From CAYLLN01 sp036496265 (GTDB lineage: Bacteria; Planctomycetota; Planctomycetia; Pirellulales; Pirellulaceae): 16,095 bases of DNA. The translations under genes were made by a program, and so were the position numbers. The notes under the pieces were generated by a model that was given only the letters and a program-made list of their open reading frames with translations, ran no database searches and was not told where the DNA came from. This document shows, one piece after another, positions 1-6,731 of the stretch (the stretch's first letter is position 1; each line of letters starts with the position of its first letter). The stretch covers positions 1 to 16,095 of the forward strand of contig DASXLL010000336.1 in assembly GCA_036496265.1 (NCBI GenBank), given 5' to 3'.

Positions 1-119
1 ATGACCAATGACCAATGACCAATGACCAATGACCAATGACCAATGACCAATGACCAATGACCAATGACCAATGACCAATGACCAATGACCAATGACCAAT
101 GACCAATGACCAATGACCA
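1..119. repeat. Heptanucleotide tandem array (ATGACCA), 17 exact copies, abutting the cysS start
   Basis: Seventeen uninterrupted copies of the 7-mer ATGACCA fill positions 1-119, and the array probably continues upstream of the window. The cysS start codon at 120 is the first base triplet of what would be unit 18 (ATGAGCA, one base changed). Seven is not a multiple of three, so the ATGs fall in all three frames. Every frame that opens reads five codons (Met-Thr-Asn-Asp-Gln) and stops at a TGA that overlaps the ATG two units later. There are no spacers, so it is not a CRISPR array. The array leaves no room for a Shine-Dalgarno sequence. Heptameric short tandem repeats are known from cyanobacteria and from several planctomycete genomes; a regulatory role here is inference. 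Confidence 0.97.
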
Positions 120-1739
120 ATGAGCATTCGCGTTTACAACACGTTGACGAAGAACAAAGAGCCGTTTGAGACGGTGCGGCCGGGGAAGGTCGGGATCTAT
201 TTGTGCGGGCCGACGGTTTATAAGGAGAGTCATATCGGCCACATGGTGGGGCCGGTGATTTTCGACACGATCAAGCGGTTCCTCACGTACTCGGGTTATG
301 AGGTGACGTGGGTCGTCAATATCACCGACGTCGATGACAAGCTGATTGGGCAGGAGCGCGAACGAGGCGTGCCAATGAGCCAGATCGCCGACGAAATGAC
401 GATCGATTATCTCAACAACCTGCGGGCGCTCGGCGTGGATCAGATCGATCACATGCCGAGGGCGACGGAGCACATGGAGGGAATCATCCAGTTCACGCAG
501 AAACTGATCGACAAGGGCGTGGCTTATCCGAGCGGCGGCGATGTGTTGTTTGATGTGACGAAGGATCCGGGATACGGCCAGTTGTCGAACCGGCGGCCGG
601 AGGATCAGCAAGGCGAAGGGGGCGAGGCGGCGTCGAAGAAGCGGAATGCGGGCGATTTTGCGTTGTGGAAGGCGGCTAAGCCGGGAGAGCCAGCGTGGGA
701 TAGTCCGTGGGGCAAAGGGCGGCCGGGGTGGCACATTGAGTGCTCGGCGATGAGCAAGGCACTCTTGGGCGAGACGTTTGATATTCATGGTGGCGGGCTC
801 GATCTCGTGTTTCCGCATCATGAGAACGAGTTGGCGCAGAGCGAGTGCTGCCACGATAAGCCGATGGTGAAATATTGGATGCACAATGGGCTGCTGCGGA
901 AGAGCGAGGCGAGCGGAAAGATCGGTGGAAAGAGCGATCGGAACGCCACAGAGGGCGTTGGCGTAGCTCGGAACGCCACGGAGGGCGTTCCCTACAGCGC
1001 GGGGGGCGGTGGGGGCGGGAAGATGAGCCGATCGGCGGGTGCGGGTGGGCTCGCGGATGTGATTGCGGCGCAGGGAGGCGAGCGGATTCGCTTCTTTTTG
1101 CTGAAGACGCACTATCGCAGCACGGTGATGTATGGCGAGGAGGGCTTAGCCGAGGCGGCGACGGCATTGGAGGCGTTTTACCGGTTTTTCGAGCGGTTTC
1201 AGAAGATCACGAAGCAGCGGTTTTTCAATTTGCCGGCACCGACGCGGCGCAGCGAAAGCACTGGCGGGACGACTGTGCCACCCGGTGACTTAGAGCCGGG
1301 GGCGGATACGCTGTTGGCCGTAACGCAGCGGCTCAAGGCGAGTTTTTTGGAGAAGATGGACGACGATTTCAATACGGGCGGAGCGATGGCGGATTTGTTC
1401 GATATGGTGCGCGAGCTGAACAAGTATGCCGATCAACAGAAGCTGGAAGAGATTAGCGACGTGAAGGATGCGCGGATTCAGAGCTTCGTGCAGGCGGCGA
1501 AGGTGCTGCGCGAGCTGTCGAATATTCTGGGTCTGTTCCGCAGCACGCCGGCACAGCGCGGTGGCGGCAGCGAAGGCGTCGTTCCTAAGTTGATGCAGCT
1601 TTTGATCGAACTGCGAGCGGAATCGCGGGCGAAGAAGGATTTTGCGACGGGCGATAAGATTCGCAATTCGCTGACGGATGCGGGGATCACGCTGGAGGAC
1701 CGGAAGGGCGGGGCGACGGAATGGCGAGTGGGGCCATGA
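120..1739 (+). CDS. cysS: Cysteinyl-tRNA synthetase with enlarged KMSKS loop
   Basis: Class I aminoacyl-tRNA synthetase that charges tRNA-Cys with cysteine using ATP in the cytosol. Seen: HIGH motif H38-H41; the zinc ligands expected from the E. coli enzyme (C29, C208, H233, E237); signature loop KMSRS at 301-305; and the usual C-terminal helical and tRNA-binding region. At 539 aa it is longer than the usual 460-490. The excess lies mainly between the 'MHNG' strand and KMSRS (about residues 260-300). Residues 274-293 there are two 10-residue repeats starting RNATEGV, encoded by a palindromic DNA repeat, followed by a run of glycines. A second odd stretch lies near residues 380-390. The start at 120 is forced by an in-frame TGA at 114-116. 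The stop overlaps ruvC (ATGA). All catalytic motifs are intact, so I expect an active enzyme. Confidence 0.97.
   Translation: MSIRVYNTLTKNKEPFETVRPGKVGIYLCGPTVYKESHIGHMVGPVIFDTIKRFLTYSGYEVTWVVNITDVDDKLIGQERERGVPMSQIADEMTIDYLNNLRALGVDQIDHMPRATEHMEGIIQFTQKLIDKGVAYPSGGDVLFDVTKDPGYGQLSNRRPEDQQGEGGEAASKKRNAGDFALWKAAKPGEPAWDSPWGKGRPGWHIECSAMSKALLGETFDIHGGGLDLVFPHHENELAQSECCHDKPMVKYWMHNGLLRKSEASGKIGGKSDRNATEGVGVARNATEGVPYSAGGGGGGKMSRSAGAGGLADVIAAQGGERIRFFLLKTHYRSTVMYGEEGLAEAATALEAFYRFFERFQKITKQRFFNLPAPTRRSESTGGTTVPPGDLEPGADTLLAVTQRLKASFLEKMDDDFNTGGAMADLFDMVRELNKYADQQKLEEISDVKDARIQSFVQAAKVLRELSNILGLFRSTPAQRGGGSEGVVPKLMQLLIELRAESRAKKDFATGDKIRNSLTDAGITLEDRKGGATEWRVGP
940..995 (-). repeat. REP-like palindrome, two units at 30-bp period, inside cysS
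   Basis: Unit 2 (970-995) is GGAACGCC, a 6-nt loop, GGCGTTCC, then CTAC. On the minus strand this reads GTAG followed at once by an 8-bp hairpin. Unit 1 (940-959) has the same left arm and loop, but its right arm decays after GGCGTT. The 30-bp period keeps the cysS frame, giving the two RNATEGV repeats. A third, complete copy lies outside any gene at 5145-5170. The repeat therefore seems mobile or dispersed rather than part of the ancestral cysS. Confidence 0.85.
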
Positions 1740-2227
1740 GAATCGTTGGCGTCGATCCTGGGCTGAATATCACCGGCTATGCGGTCGTGGAGAAGCGACC
1801 GGGGAAGCTAGTGCTCGTTGAGGCGGGAATGATTCGTGGCAGGTCGCGCGGTGATTTGGCGGCGCGGTTGCAGGAGATTCATGAGGGGGTCAGCGATGTG
1901 ATTGCGACGCTGAAGCCGGAGTTGTTGGCGATTGAGGAGTTGTATTCGCACTACGAGCGGCCGCGGACGGCGATTTTGATGGGACATGCACGCGGCGTCA
2001 TCTGTCTGGCGGCGACGCAGGCAAGGATTCCGATGAAGAGCTATGCCTCGACGCAAGTCAAACGGATGCTGACGGGGAATGGCCGAGCGCCCAAGAGCCA
2101 GATGCAGCAGGCGATTTGCCATGAGTTTGGCTTAGCCGCGCCGCCAGAACCGCCGGACGTGGCGGATGCGATGGCGATTGCGCTGTGCCATTTGTATCAA
2201 CAGAGGGATTTGGCAAAACTTGTGTGA
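1736..2227 (+). CDS. ruvC: Crossover junction endodeoxyribonuclease RuvC
   Basis: Resolves Holliday junctions by paired nicks, as a dimer guided by RuvAB. Seen: N-terminus MRIVGVDPGL with the first catalytic Asp at residue 7; 'LLAIEELYSH' with the catalytic Glu; and near the C-terminus 'PPDVADAMAIALCH', which holds the last two acidic residues of the RNase H-like site. At 163 aa it is slightly shorter than E. coli RuvC (173). An ATG at 1721 would add five residues, but 1736 is preferred because the protein then begins right at the first beta strand and the ATG overlaps the cysS stop (ATGA), a standard translational-coupling arrangement. It sits in the cysS-ruvC-ruvA operon. RuvB is not in the window. 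Confidence 0.95.
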   Translation: MRIVGVDPGLNITGYAVVEKRPGKLVLVEAGMIRGRSRGDLAARLQEIHEGVSDVIATLKPELLAIEELYSHYERPRTAILMGHARGVICLAATQARIPMKSYASTQVKRMLTGNGRAPKSQMQQAICHEFGLAAPPEPPDVADAMAIALCHLYQQRDLAKLV

Positions 2228-2257
2228 GTAAGTGAGTGGTGAGTGGGTGAGCAGTAG
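2224..2257 (+). repeat. Degenerate GTGAGT array bridging ruvC stop and ruvA start
   Basis: GTGAGT occurs at 2224-2229, 2232-2237 and 2239-2244, and GTGAGC at 2247-2252, with spacings of 8, 7 and 8 nt. The first GTGA overlaps the ruvC stop codon. Two small frames starting with GTG (2224, three codons; 2232, nine codons) each end in a TGA overlapping the next GTG or ATG. The second ends at 2259-2261, overlapping the ruvA ATG at 2258. A two-unit remnant of the same heptamer family (GTGGGTG GTGAGTA) lies at 4275-4288. Confidence 0.75.
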
Positions 2258-2896
2258 ATGATTACAAAAATATCCGGCAACTTGGTTCAGCTCGACGACG
2301 ACTCGGCGACGGTGGAGTGTGCGCCGTTTGAGTATCAGGTGTTTATTGCGGAATCGACGCGGCGGGCGATTCAGACGTTGGTTGGGCAGCCAATTAGCCT
2401 GCACACGATTTATTATCACGACGGTGATCCGTCGCGCGGGCGGGTGACGCCGCGACTGGTGGGGTTTTTGTCGGAAGTGGAGCGCGAGTTTTTCGAGATG
2501 TTTTGCTCGGTCGATGGCGTGGGAGCAAAAAAGGCGCTACGGGCGATGGTGCGGCCGGTGCAGGACATCGCGGAGATGATTGAAGAGCAGGACGCGAAGG
2601 GGTTGTCAGGGCTGCCGGGCGTGGGCGGGGCGACGGCGGATCGAATCATCGCCAAATTGCGGCGGAAGATGTCGAAATTCGCGCTGCTGGTCGCTCGGTC
2701 GGGCGATCAGGCGGCGGATGTGAAGCGCGATGTGCTGCACGATGCGTTTGATGCGCTGCGCATGCTAGGACACAGCGACCCTGACGCTCGCAAGCTGATC
2801 GACGCCGTGCTGAAGACCAAAAAGAAATACAGCGACGTGGAAGCGGTGCTGCAGGCGATCTATCAACAGAGCCATGGACGGAGCGACGGCGAATAG
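2258..2896 (+). CDS. ruvA: Holliday junction branch migration protein RuvA
   Basis: DNA-binding subunit of the RuvAB branch migration motor; tetramers clamp the four-way junction and load the RuvB helicase. At 212 aa it is close to the family norm of about 200. Seen: N-terminal OB-fold beginning MITKISGNLV (residues 1-65); two helix-hairpin-helix motifs around 'VDGVGAKKALRAM' and 'LPGVGGATADRIIAKL'; and a C-terminal three-helix RuvB-binding domain with 'DALRMLGHSDPDARKLIDAV'. The start is fixed by homology to the OB fold. It lies 30 bp after ruvC with a GTGA-rich repeat between, so translational coupling to ruvC is plausible. No obvious intrinsic terminator follows. Confidence 0.96.
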   Translation: MITKISGNLVQLDDDSATVECAPFEYQVFIAESTRRAIQTLVGQPISLHTIYYHDGDPSRGRVTPRLVGFLSEVEREFFEMFCSVDGVGAKKALRAMVRPVQDIAEMIEEQDAKGLSGLPGVGGATADRIIAKLRRKMSKFALLVARSGDQAADVKRDVLHDAFDALRMLGHSDPDARKLIDAVLKTKKKYSDVEAVLQAIYQQSHGRSDGE

Positions 2897-3127
2897 TTGG
2901 CCTATCTAGCCGCGTAGATTCCGGTTTCCGCCGTTACGGTTGACTTTTGTACCGTCTGCCAGGGAGAGGGCAGGTTCGGTTTGGCCGTGCGCGTTGATTG
3001 GCTGGATTGGCAACCCTGCGCGGCGAGCACGAGGCAGGTTAGGAGCGTTAAAAGCGGCCGTCGCATCGAGTGACAGAAAGATTTTGGGACAGAAAAATGA
3101 AGTGGCGGAGAGGGGCGGGACAGACTG
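2897..3127. other. Convergent intergenic region with a degenerate 15-mer repeat
   Basis: The 231 bp between the ruvA stop and the stop of the minus-strand unknown gene hold no convincing gene. A short hairpin, CTGCC/GGCAG (2956-2960 with 2969-2973), has no T-run. At 3071-3100 two similar 15-mers, each carrying GACAGAAA, occur in tandem. This A-rich word resembles short repeats scattered between genes in related genomes (recollection, not checked). Confidence 0.5.
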
Positions 3128-4126
3128 TTACTTCTTGCCGAGGTCGATGCGAAGGACGGGCGTGGTTTGAGCGGCAGGCTGAATTGGTTTCTTGCGAGCG
3201 CCGGGGCGGGGAACCTGATCAGGCGAGACGATGGGGGGCAAATTCTGGTCGTTCAATTCCGCCAGCGTCGAGGCGAGCTTCGGCGGCGCGACGGCTTGAC
3301 GACTGACGTTGATGATCTGAGGCAGCGGCTGGCTGGGCACCGGATTGGCAGGCAACCACACTTCTGCCTGCGTCGGGGCGGATTTGGCGACAACGAACGG
3401 AGCGCTTTGCGCGGCGGGATCTTGAGCGCGCGGCGACTTGGTGTTGGTGTTCGCGGGCGTGATGATCTCCATGCGCGGCGCGAGCTGCTTTGGGGTCACT
3501 TCGGACTGGGGAGGGATATAAGTGACCATCGGCAATGGTTTGCTTTCGGTCCACGGAGCAGCAGGCGGCGGTTCCGACGCGGCTGGGGCGGCGGGAGCGT
3601 GCTGGGCTAGTTCTGCCTGGTTGTCGGCGGGTTGCTCTTGGGCCGGCCGATCGTCCGCCGCCGGAGGTTCGGCTTTGGCCGGCGCTTCGGCGTTGGCGAG
3701 CGGTTCTGATTTGGATGGCAGCTCGGATTGGGTCAGCGAGTCGGCTTTGGCGACAGAGGATTCGGAGGTCGGTTGCTGAGCTGGCTTGACGCGGCGGCTG
3801 CTCTTTTGCTGCTGAGCGACATTCGACGGGGCGGCTTGGCCTGAAGAGGCGGCGCTGGCGGCTTGGGCTTTTGCGGGTTGAAGCCGCGACGTGTGCGGGT
3901 TGGTGTTTGTTGCCGATCCTGGCCGGCGAGTGCTGGACGGCTGGACTTCCGTCACCAATTGCTGGGTCGCCTGCTGGTATTGACTGAGCAGCGATTCGGA
4001 TTCGTCGTCGTCAGCGCCAAACAGATAGTGCCCGGAGGCGAAACTGGCGGCACAGAGAGCCGCGACCCAATATTTTTTGCTGCGGCGGGTGTGAAGCCGC
4101 GCCCTGGCCATATCGAACATGTTCAT
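3128..4126 (-). CDS. Unknown Pro/Ala/Gln-rich protein with N-terminal membrane segment
   Basis: I do not recognise a family. Seen: a basic n-region (RRSKK) and one hydrophobic stretch (about residues 19-37 from this start) that could be an uncleaved anchor or a signal peptide. An acidic patch DDDESES follows, then about 250 residues of low-complexity sequence rich in Pro, Ala, Gln, Ser and Glu, with Ala/Glu/Pro pseudo-repeats, and a short basic tail ending LRIDLGKK. The composition suggests an extended, probably disordered domain outside the inner membrane, perhaps a spacer or envelope-spanning protein. Start choice: an ATG at 4126 directly follows GGGGGG; ATG 4120 has that G-run at normal SD spacing; ATG 4189 would add 21 residues. 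It is the last gene of the minus-strand cluster, 188 bp after the SDR. Confidence 0.6.
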   Translation of the reverse strand: MNMFDMARARLHTRRSKKYWVAALCAASFASGHYLFGADDDESESLLSQYQQATQQLVTEVQPSSTRRPGSATNTNPHTSRLQPAKAQAASAASSGQAAPSNVAQQQKSSRRVKPAQQPTSESSVAKADSLTQSELPSKSEPLANAEAPAKAEPPAADDRPAQEQPADNQAELAQHAPAAPAASEPPPAAPWTESKPLPMVTYIPPQSEVTPKQLAPRMEIITPANTNTKSPRAQDPAAQSAPFVVAKSAPTQAEVWLPANPVPSQPLPQIINVSRQAVAPPKLASTLAELNDQNLPPIVSPDQVPRPGARKKPIQPAAQTTPVLRIDLGKK

Positions 4127-4274
4127 CCCCCCGATAAACAGGCGAAAGCGCGCGGACAGTGCTGGCACAGCCTGGCGCGGCCTCTTCATTCCGTATCGGG
4201 AGCGTTTTCGATTGCGCTAGAGAAAATGTAGCGGTAATTCCCGACTTGCGGCTTAGATAACGATTGCCAGCAAA

Positions 4275-4288
4275 GTGGGTGGTGAGTA
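4275..4288. repeat. Two-unit GTGAGT-type heptamer remnant
   Basis: GTGGGTG followed by GTGAGTA, in the gap between the SDR stop and the start of the Pro/Ala-rich gene. It has the same motif as the array between ruvC and ruvA, but here it does not lead into a start codon on either strand. It is short, so chance is possible. Confidence 0.4.
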
Positions 4289-4314
4289 GATGGAGTGGTG
4301 CTGGCAGGCAGAAG

Positions 4315-5094
4315 TCACACAAAGCGGCTGACGAACCAGTTTGCTAGCGGAGGGCAGAGGCGGTCGAACCACACGAGGGCGGCACCGCCGAGGGATAAGA
4401 TGACTTCGTCCTTGCCGGCGGCGATGGCGCGGACGGTTTGGCGGGCGACGGCTGCGGAGGTCATGGCACCCCAGCGATGCAGGCGCTGGCGCGACGCACC
4501 GATGGCGACGTCGAAGAATTCGGATTCGGTGGTGCTGGGGCAGACAAGGAGGACGTGGATGCCGCGCGGGGCGAGCTCGGCGCGAAGCGAATCTGAGAGG
4601 CCGTGGAGGGCGAATTTGCTCGCGCAGTATTCGCTCATGTTAGGAATGGCCCGGTGAGCGAGGACCGAGGCAATGTTGACGATGATGGGCGTGCGGCCGG
4701 CTTTTAGCTGCGGAACGGCTTCGCGGATGAACTCGGCAGGGGCGAAGAAGTTGACCTCCATGATATTGCGGAGGCGATCTTCGTCGGCGGAGATGAAGGG
4801 CCCGAGCGCGCCGCTGCCGGCGTTGTTGATGAGGCAGTCGAGACCGCCGAATTCCGATTTGACGAGATCGAGGGCGGCAAGGCGATGGTCGCGATTGGTG
4901 ATGTCGCCAGTGAGGTGGCGGTAGTTGGCAGGATTTTTGACCTCGGCGGCGAGCGCGGCGAGGCGGTCGGCGCGGCGGCCGAGGGCGAGGACTTGCGCGC
5001 CGCGGCTGATGAGCTCGAGAGTTAGCGCGTGGCCGATGCCGGAGGTGGCACCGGTGACGATCGTGCGGAGGCCGGAGAGGGAGCGGCGGGTCAT
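4315..5094 (-). CDS. Short-chain dehydrogenase/reductase (classical SDR)
   Basis: NAD(P)-dependent oxidoreductase of the classical SDR type; the substrate cannot be read from sequence. Seen: cofactor motif TGATSGIG at residues 14-21; NNAG at 90-93; and the catalytic tetrad Asn115, Ser143, Tyr156 and Lys160 (YCASK). At 259 aa it has the family's usual size. 'GRRADRL' after the second strand puts Arg residues where NADP-preferring members carry them, so NADPH is likely. The C-terminus (about 230-255) is hydrophobic, which may tether the enzyme to the membrane as in lipid- or sterol-acting SDRs; this is inference. It lies 81 bp downstream of hflX on the same strand, with a REP-like palindrome between them, so cotranscription is possible but not certain. 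Confidence 0.93.
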   Translation of the reverse strand: MTRRSLSGLRTIVTGATSGIGHALTLELISRGAQVLALGRRADRLAALAAEVKNPANYRHLTGDITNRDHRLAALDLVKSEFGGLDCLINNAGSGALGPFISADEDRLRNIMEVNFFAPAEFIREAVPQLKAGRTPIIVNIASVLAHRAIPNMSEYCASKFALHGLSDSLRAELAPRGIHVLLVCPSTTESEFFDVAIGASRQRLHRWGAMTSAAVARQTVRAIAAGKDEVILSLGGAALVWFDRLCPPLANWFVSRFV

Positions 5095-5144
5095 GCCGCT
5101 ATGGTAACGCGGGTCGCTTGGGGAGCGAGGGGACTACTTTGAGC

Positions 5145-5170
5145 GGAACGCCACAGAGGGCGTTCCCTAC
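5145..5170 (-). repeat. REP-like palindrome (same family as in cysS) between hflX and the SDR
   Basis: GGAACGCC (5145-5152), 6-nt loop, GGCGTTCC (5159-5166), then CTAC (5167-5170). On the minus strand it reads GTAG followed by a perfect 8-bp hairpin. It differs from cysS unit 2 by a single loop base. It lies just downstream of the hflX stop codon (5176-5178) in transcription order. Confidence 0.85.
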
Positions 5171-5175
5171 AGTGA

Positions 5176-6564
5176 TCAGGCGACGTCCTCGATCACGCGC
5201 GGGGAGTCGAGGCACGCAGAATCGGCGGGAAGCGCGGGCTGATGGTCGCGGAAGGTGGTGTCTTTCTCGTGCAGCGGGCCGAGATGACGCTGGGGAAGAC
5301 GGACGTGGAGCAGGACGCGGTCGTCGTCATAGCGGCGGTCGAGGATTTCGCCGTGAGCAGCTAGGTAGGCGAGCATGCGGCCGTTGGCGACGCTGGTTTC
5401 GACATCAATGTCGGCAAAGGAGCGGCTGAGTGCGTCGCTGACGGCTGCGTGCAAGCGATCGAGCCCGCTGCGAGTGCGGGCGCTAACGGGAATCGCGTTG
5501 GGATAGCGGTGGAGCACTGGCAAGAGCGCGCCGCCGTCGCCGAGCCGATCAACTTTGTTCAAGACGAGCAGTGTATCTTTTTCCTGAATGCCCAGCTCGC
5601 GAAGGACGTCGTAGACGGCGCTAATCTGGTCGAGGACGGCTGGATTGGAGCCATCGGCGACGTGCATGAGCAGATCGGCCTGGCGAGCTTCTTCAAGCGT
5701 GGCTTTGAAACTGGCGATGAGGCCGTGGGGCAGATCGCGGATGAATCCGACGGTGTCGGATAAGAGGACGGGGCCCCAACTGGGCAACATCCAGCGGCGG
5801 GTGCGGGTATCGAGCGTGGCGAAGAGCTTATTGGCGGCATACACGCCGGCGCCGGTGAGCGAATTCATGAGCGTGCTCTTGCCGGCATTGGTATATCCGA
5901 CGAGCGAGACGGTCAGTCGATCGTTGCGGGAGGCGACGAGGCGCTCTTTGCGTTTTTCGACACCGCGCAGCTCGTCGCGCAGCTCGTGAATGCGCGTCTC
6001 GACGAGGCGGCGATCTTCTTCGATTTGTTTTTCGCCGGGACCGCGCATGCCGATGCCGGCTTTGATGCGCGAGAGGTGAGTCCACATGCGCTTGAGGCGC
6101 GGCAGCGAATATTGGAGTTGGGCGAGCTCGACGGCGAGGCGGGCTTCGTAGGATTTGGCGTTGTGGGCGAAAATGTCGAGGATCAACTCGGTGCGGTCAA
6201 GGACTTTGACCTCGAGGGCTTTTTCGAGGTTGCGGGTTTGGCTGGGGGCGAGGTCGTTGTCGAAAATGACGACGTCGGCGTCGTGATGCGACACGACGTT
6301 TTTGAGCTCTTCGATCTTGCCTTTGCCGAGATAGGCGGTCACGTCGGGCGTTTCGCGGCGCTGGATGAGGCCGCTGACGACGCGGGCACCGGCCGTTTTG
6401 GCAAGGCCGGTGATTTCGTCGAGCGGATCGTCGCCGACAGTTTGACCAGGAAGAATGACGCGGACGAGAACGGCCTTCTCGCTCGCAACGCCGTCGATTC
6501 GCTCGGTTTCGTACACTAGGTTTTTCGGCCTCGGTGTGTGGTTGTTGGCTAGATTGGCAGGCAT
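5176..6564 (-). CDS. hflX: GTPase HflX
   Basis: Ribosome-associated GTPase of the TRAFAC/Obg-HflX class that binds the 50S subunit and in E. coli splits stalled ribosomes under heat stress. Numbered from the ATG at 6564 (462 aa). Seen: N-terminal HflX domain with 'TAYLGKGKIEEL'; a glycine-rich linker 'GMRGPGEKQIEEDRR'; then the G domain with G1 GYTNAGKST (223-231), switch 'FATLD', G3 DTVGF (270-274), G4 NKVD (336-339) and G5 SA (361-362). A TTG nine codons upstream (6591) could serve as an alternative start, but neither site has a Shine-Dalgarno sequence, and the extra residues match nothing I know. The C-terminal 90 residues are typical of longer HflX proteins. It lies 167 bp downstream of the flavin-reductase-like gene. 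Confidence 0.95.
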   Translation of the reverse strand: MPANLANNHTPRPKNLVYETERIDGVASEKAVLVRVILPGQTVGDDPLDEITGLAKTAGARVVSGLIQRRETPDVTAYLGKGKIEELKNVVSHHDADVVIFDNDLAPSQTRNLEKALEVKVLDRTELILDIFAHNAKSYEARLAVELAQLQYSLPRLKRMWTHLSRIKAGIGMRGPGEKQIEEDRRLVETRIHELRDELRGVEKRKERLVASRNDRLTVSLVGYTNAGKSTLMNSLTGAGVYAANKLFATLDTRTRRWMLPSWGPVLLSDTVGFIRDLPHGLIASFKATLEEARQADLLMHVADGSNPAVLDQISAVYDVLRELGIQEKDTLLVLNKVDRLGDGGALLPVLHRYPNAIPVSARTRSGLDRLHAAVSDALSRSFADIDVETSVANGRMLAYLAAHGEILDRRYDDDRVLLHVRLPQRHLGPLHEKDTTFRDHQPALPADSACLDSPRVIEDVA

Positions 6565-6690
6565 GAGGGTGCTATTCAAGCGTAGTTGCAATTTTGATTC
6601 CGCGGAAGATTTTGGAAAAGGCCGACTGTGTTAATTCTTGGGGTTTGGTTATGAAACAACGGTTTTGATGGGAAAATGAAGGGAATTGGC

Positions 6691-6715
6691 CGCGGATGAA
6701 CGCGGATGACACGGA
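6691..6715. repeat. Degenerate decamer repeat (CGCGGATGAA type)
   Basis: CGCGGATGAA, CGCGGATGAC and ACGGAT follow each other at a 10-bp period in the intergenic region between the flavin reductase stop and the hflX start. The word resembles a short intergenic repeat common in planctomycete and related genomes (recollection, not checked). The remaining bases of the 167-bp gap (6565-6731) show no gene. Confidence 0.55.
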
Positions 6716-6731
6716 TTTAGGGAGGGCGGAT

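Noticed and set aside
1..119. CRISPR-like array at the window start
   Set aside because: The 7-bp units are contiguous with no spacers; it is a simple tandem repeat.
728..741. GG-N10-GC sigma-54 promoter-like match
   Set aside because: It lies inside cysS over the conserved zinc-site codons, in the middle of an operon, and is expected by chance.
1020..1034. KMSRS instead of KMSKS in cysS taken as a sign of a pseudogene
   Set aside because: Conservative Lys-to-Arg variants of this motif occur in functional class I synthetases, and all other motifs are intact.
676..1167. Long open frame antisense to cysS
   Set aside because: Arg/Ser/Pro-rich translation typical of the antisense frame of a GC-rich gene; cysS is certain here.
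1721..1735. Upstream ATG start for ruvC
   Set aside because: The five extra residues precede the conserved N-terminal strand; ATG 1736 gives the usual N-terminus and the ATGA overlap.
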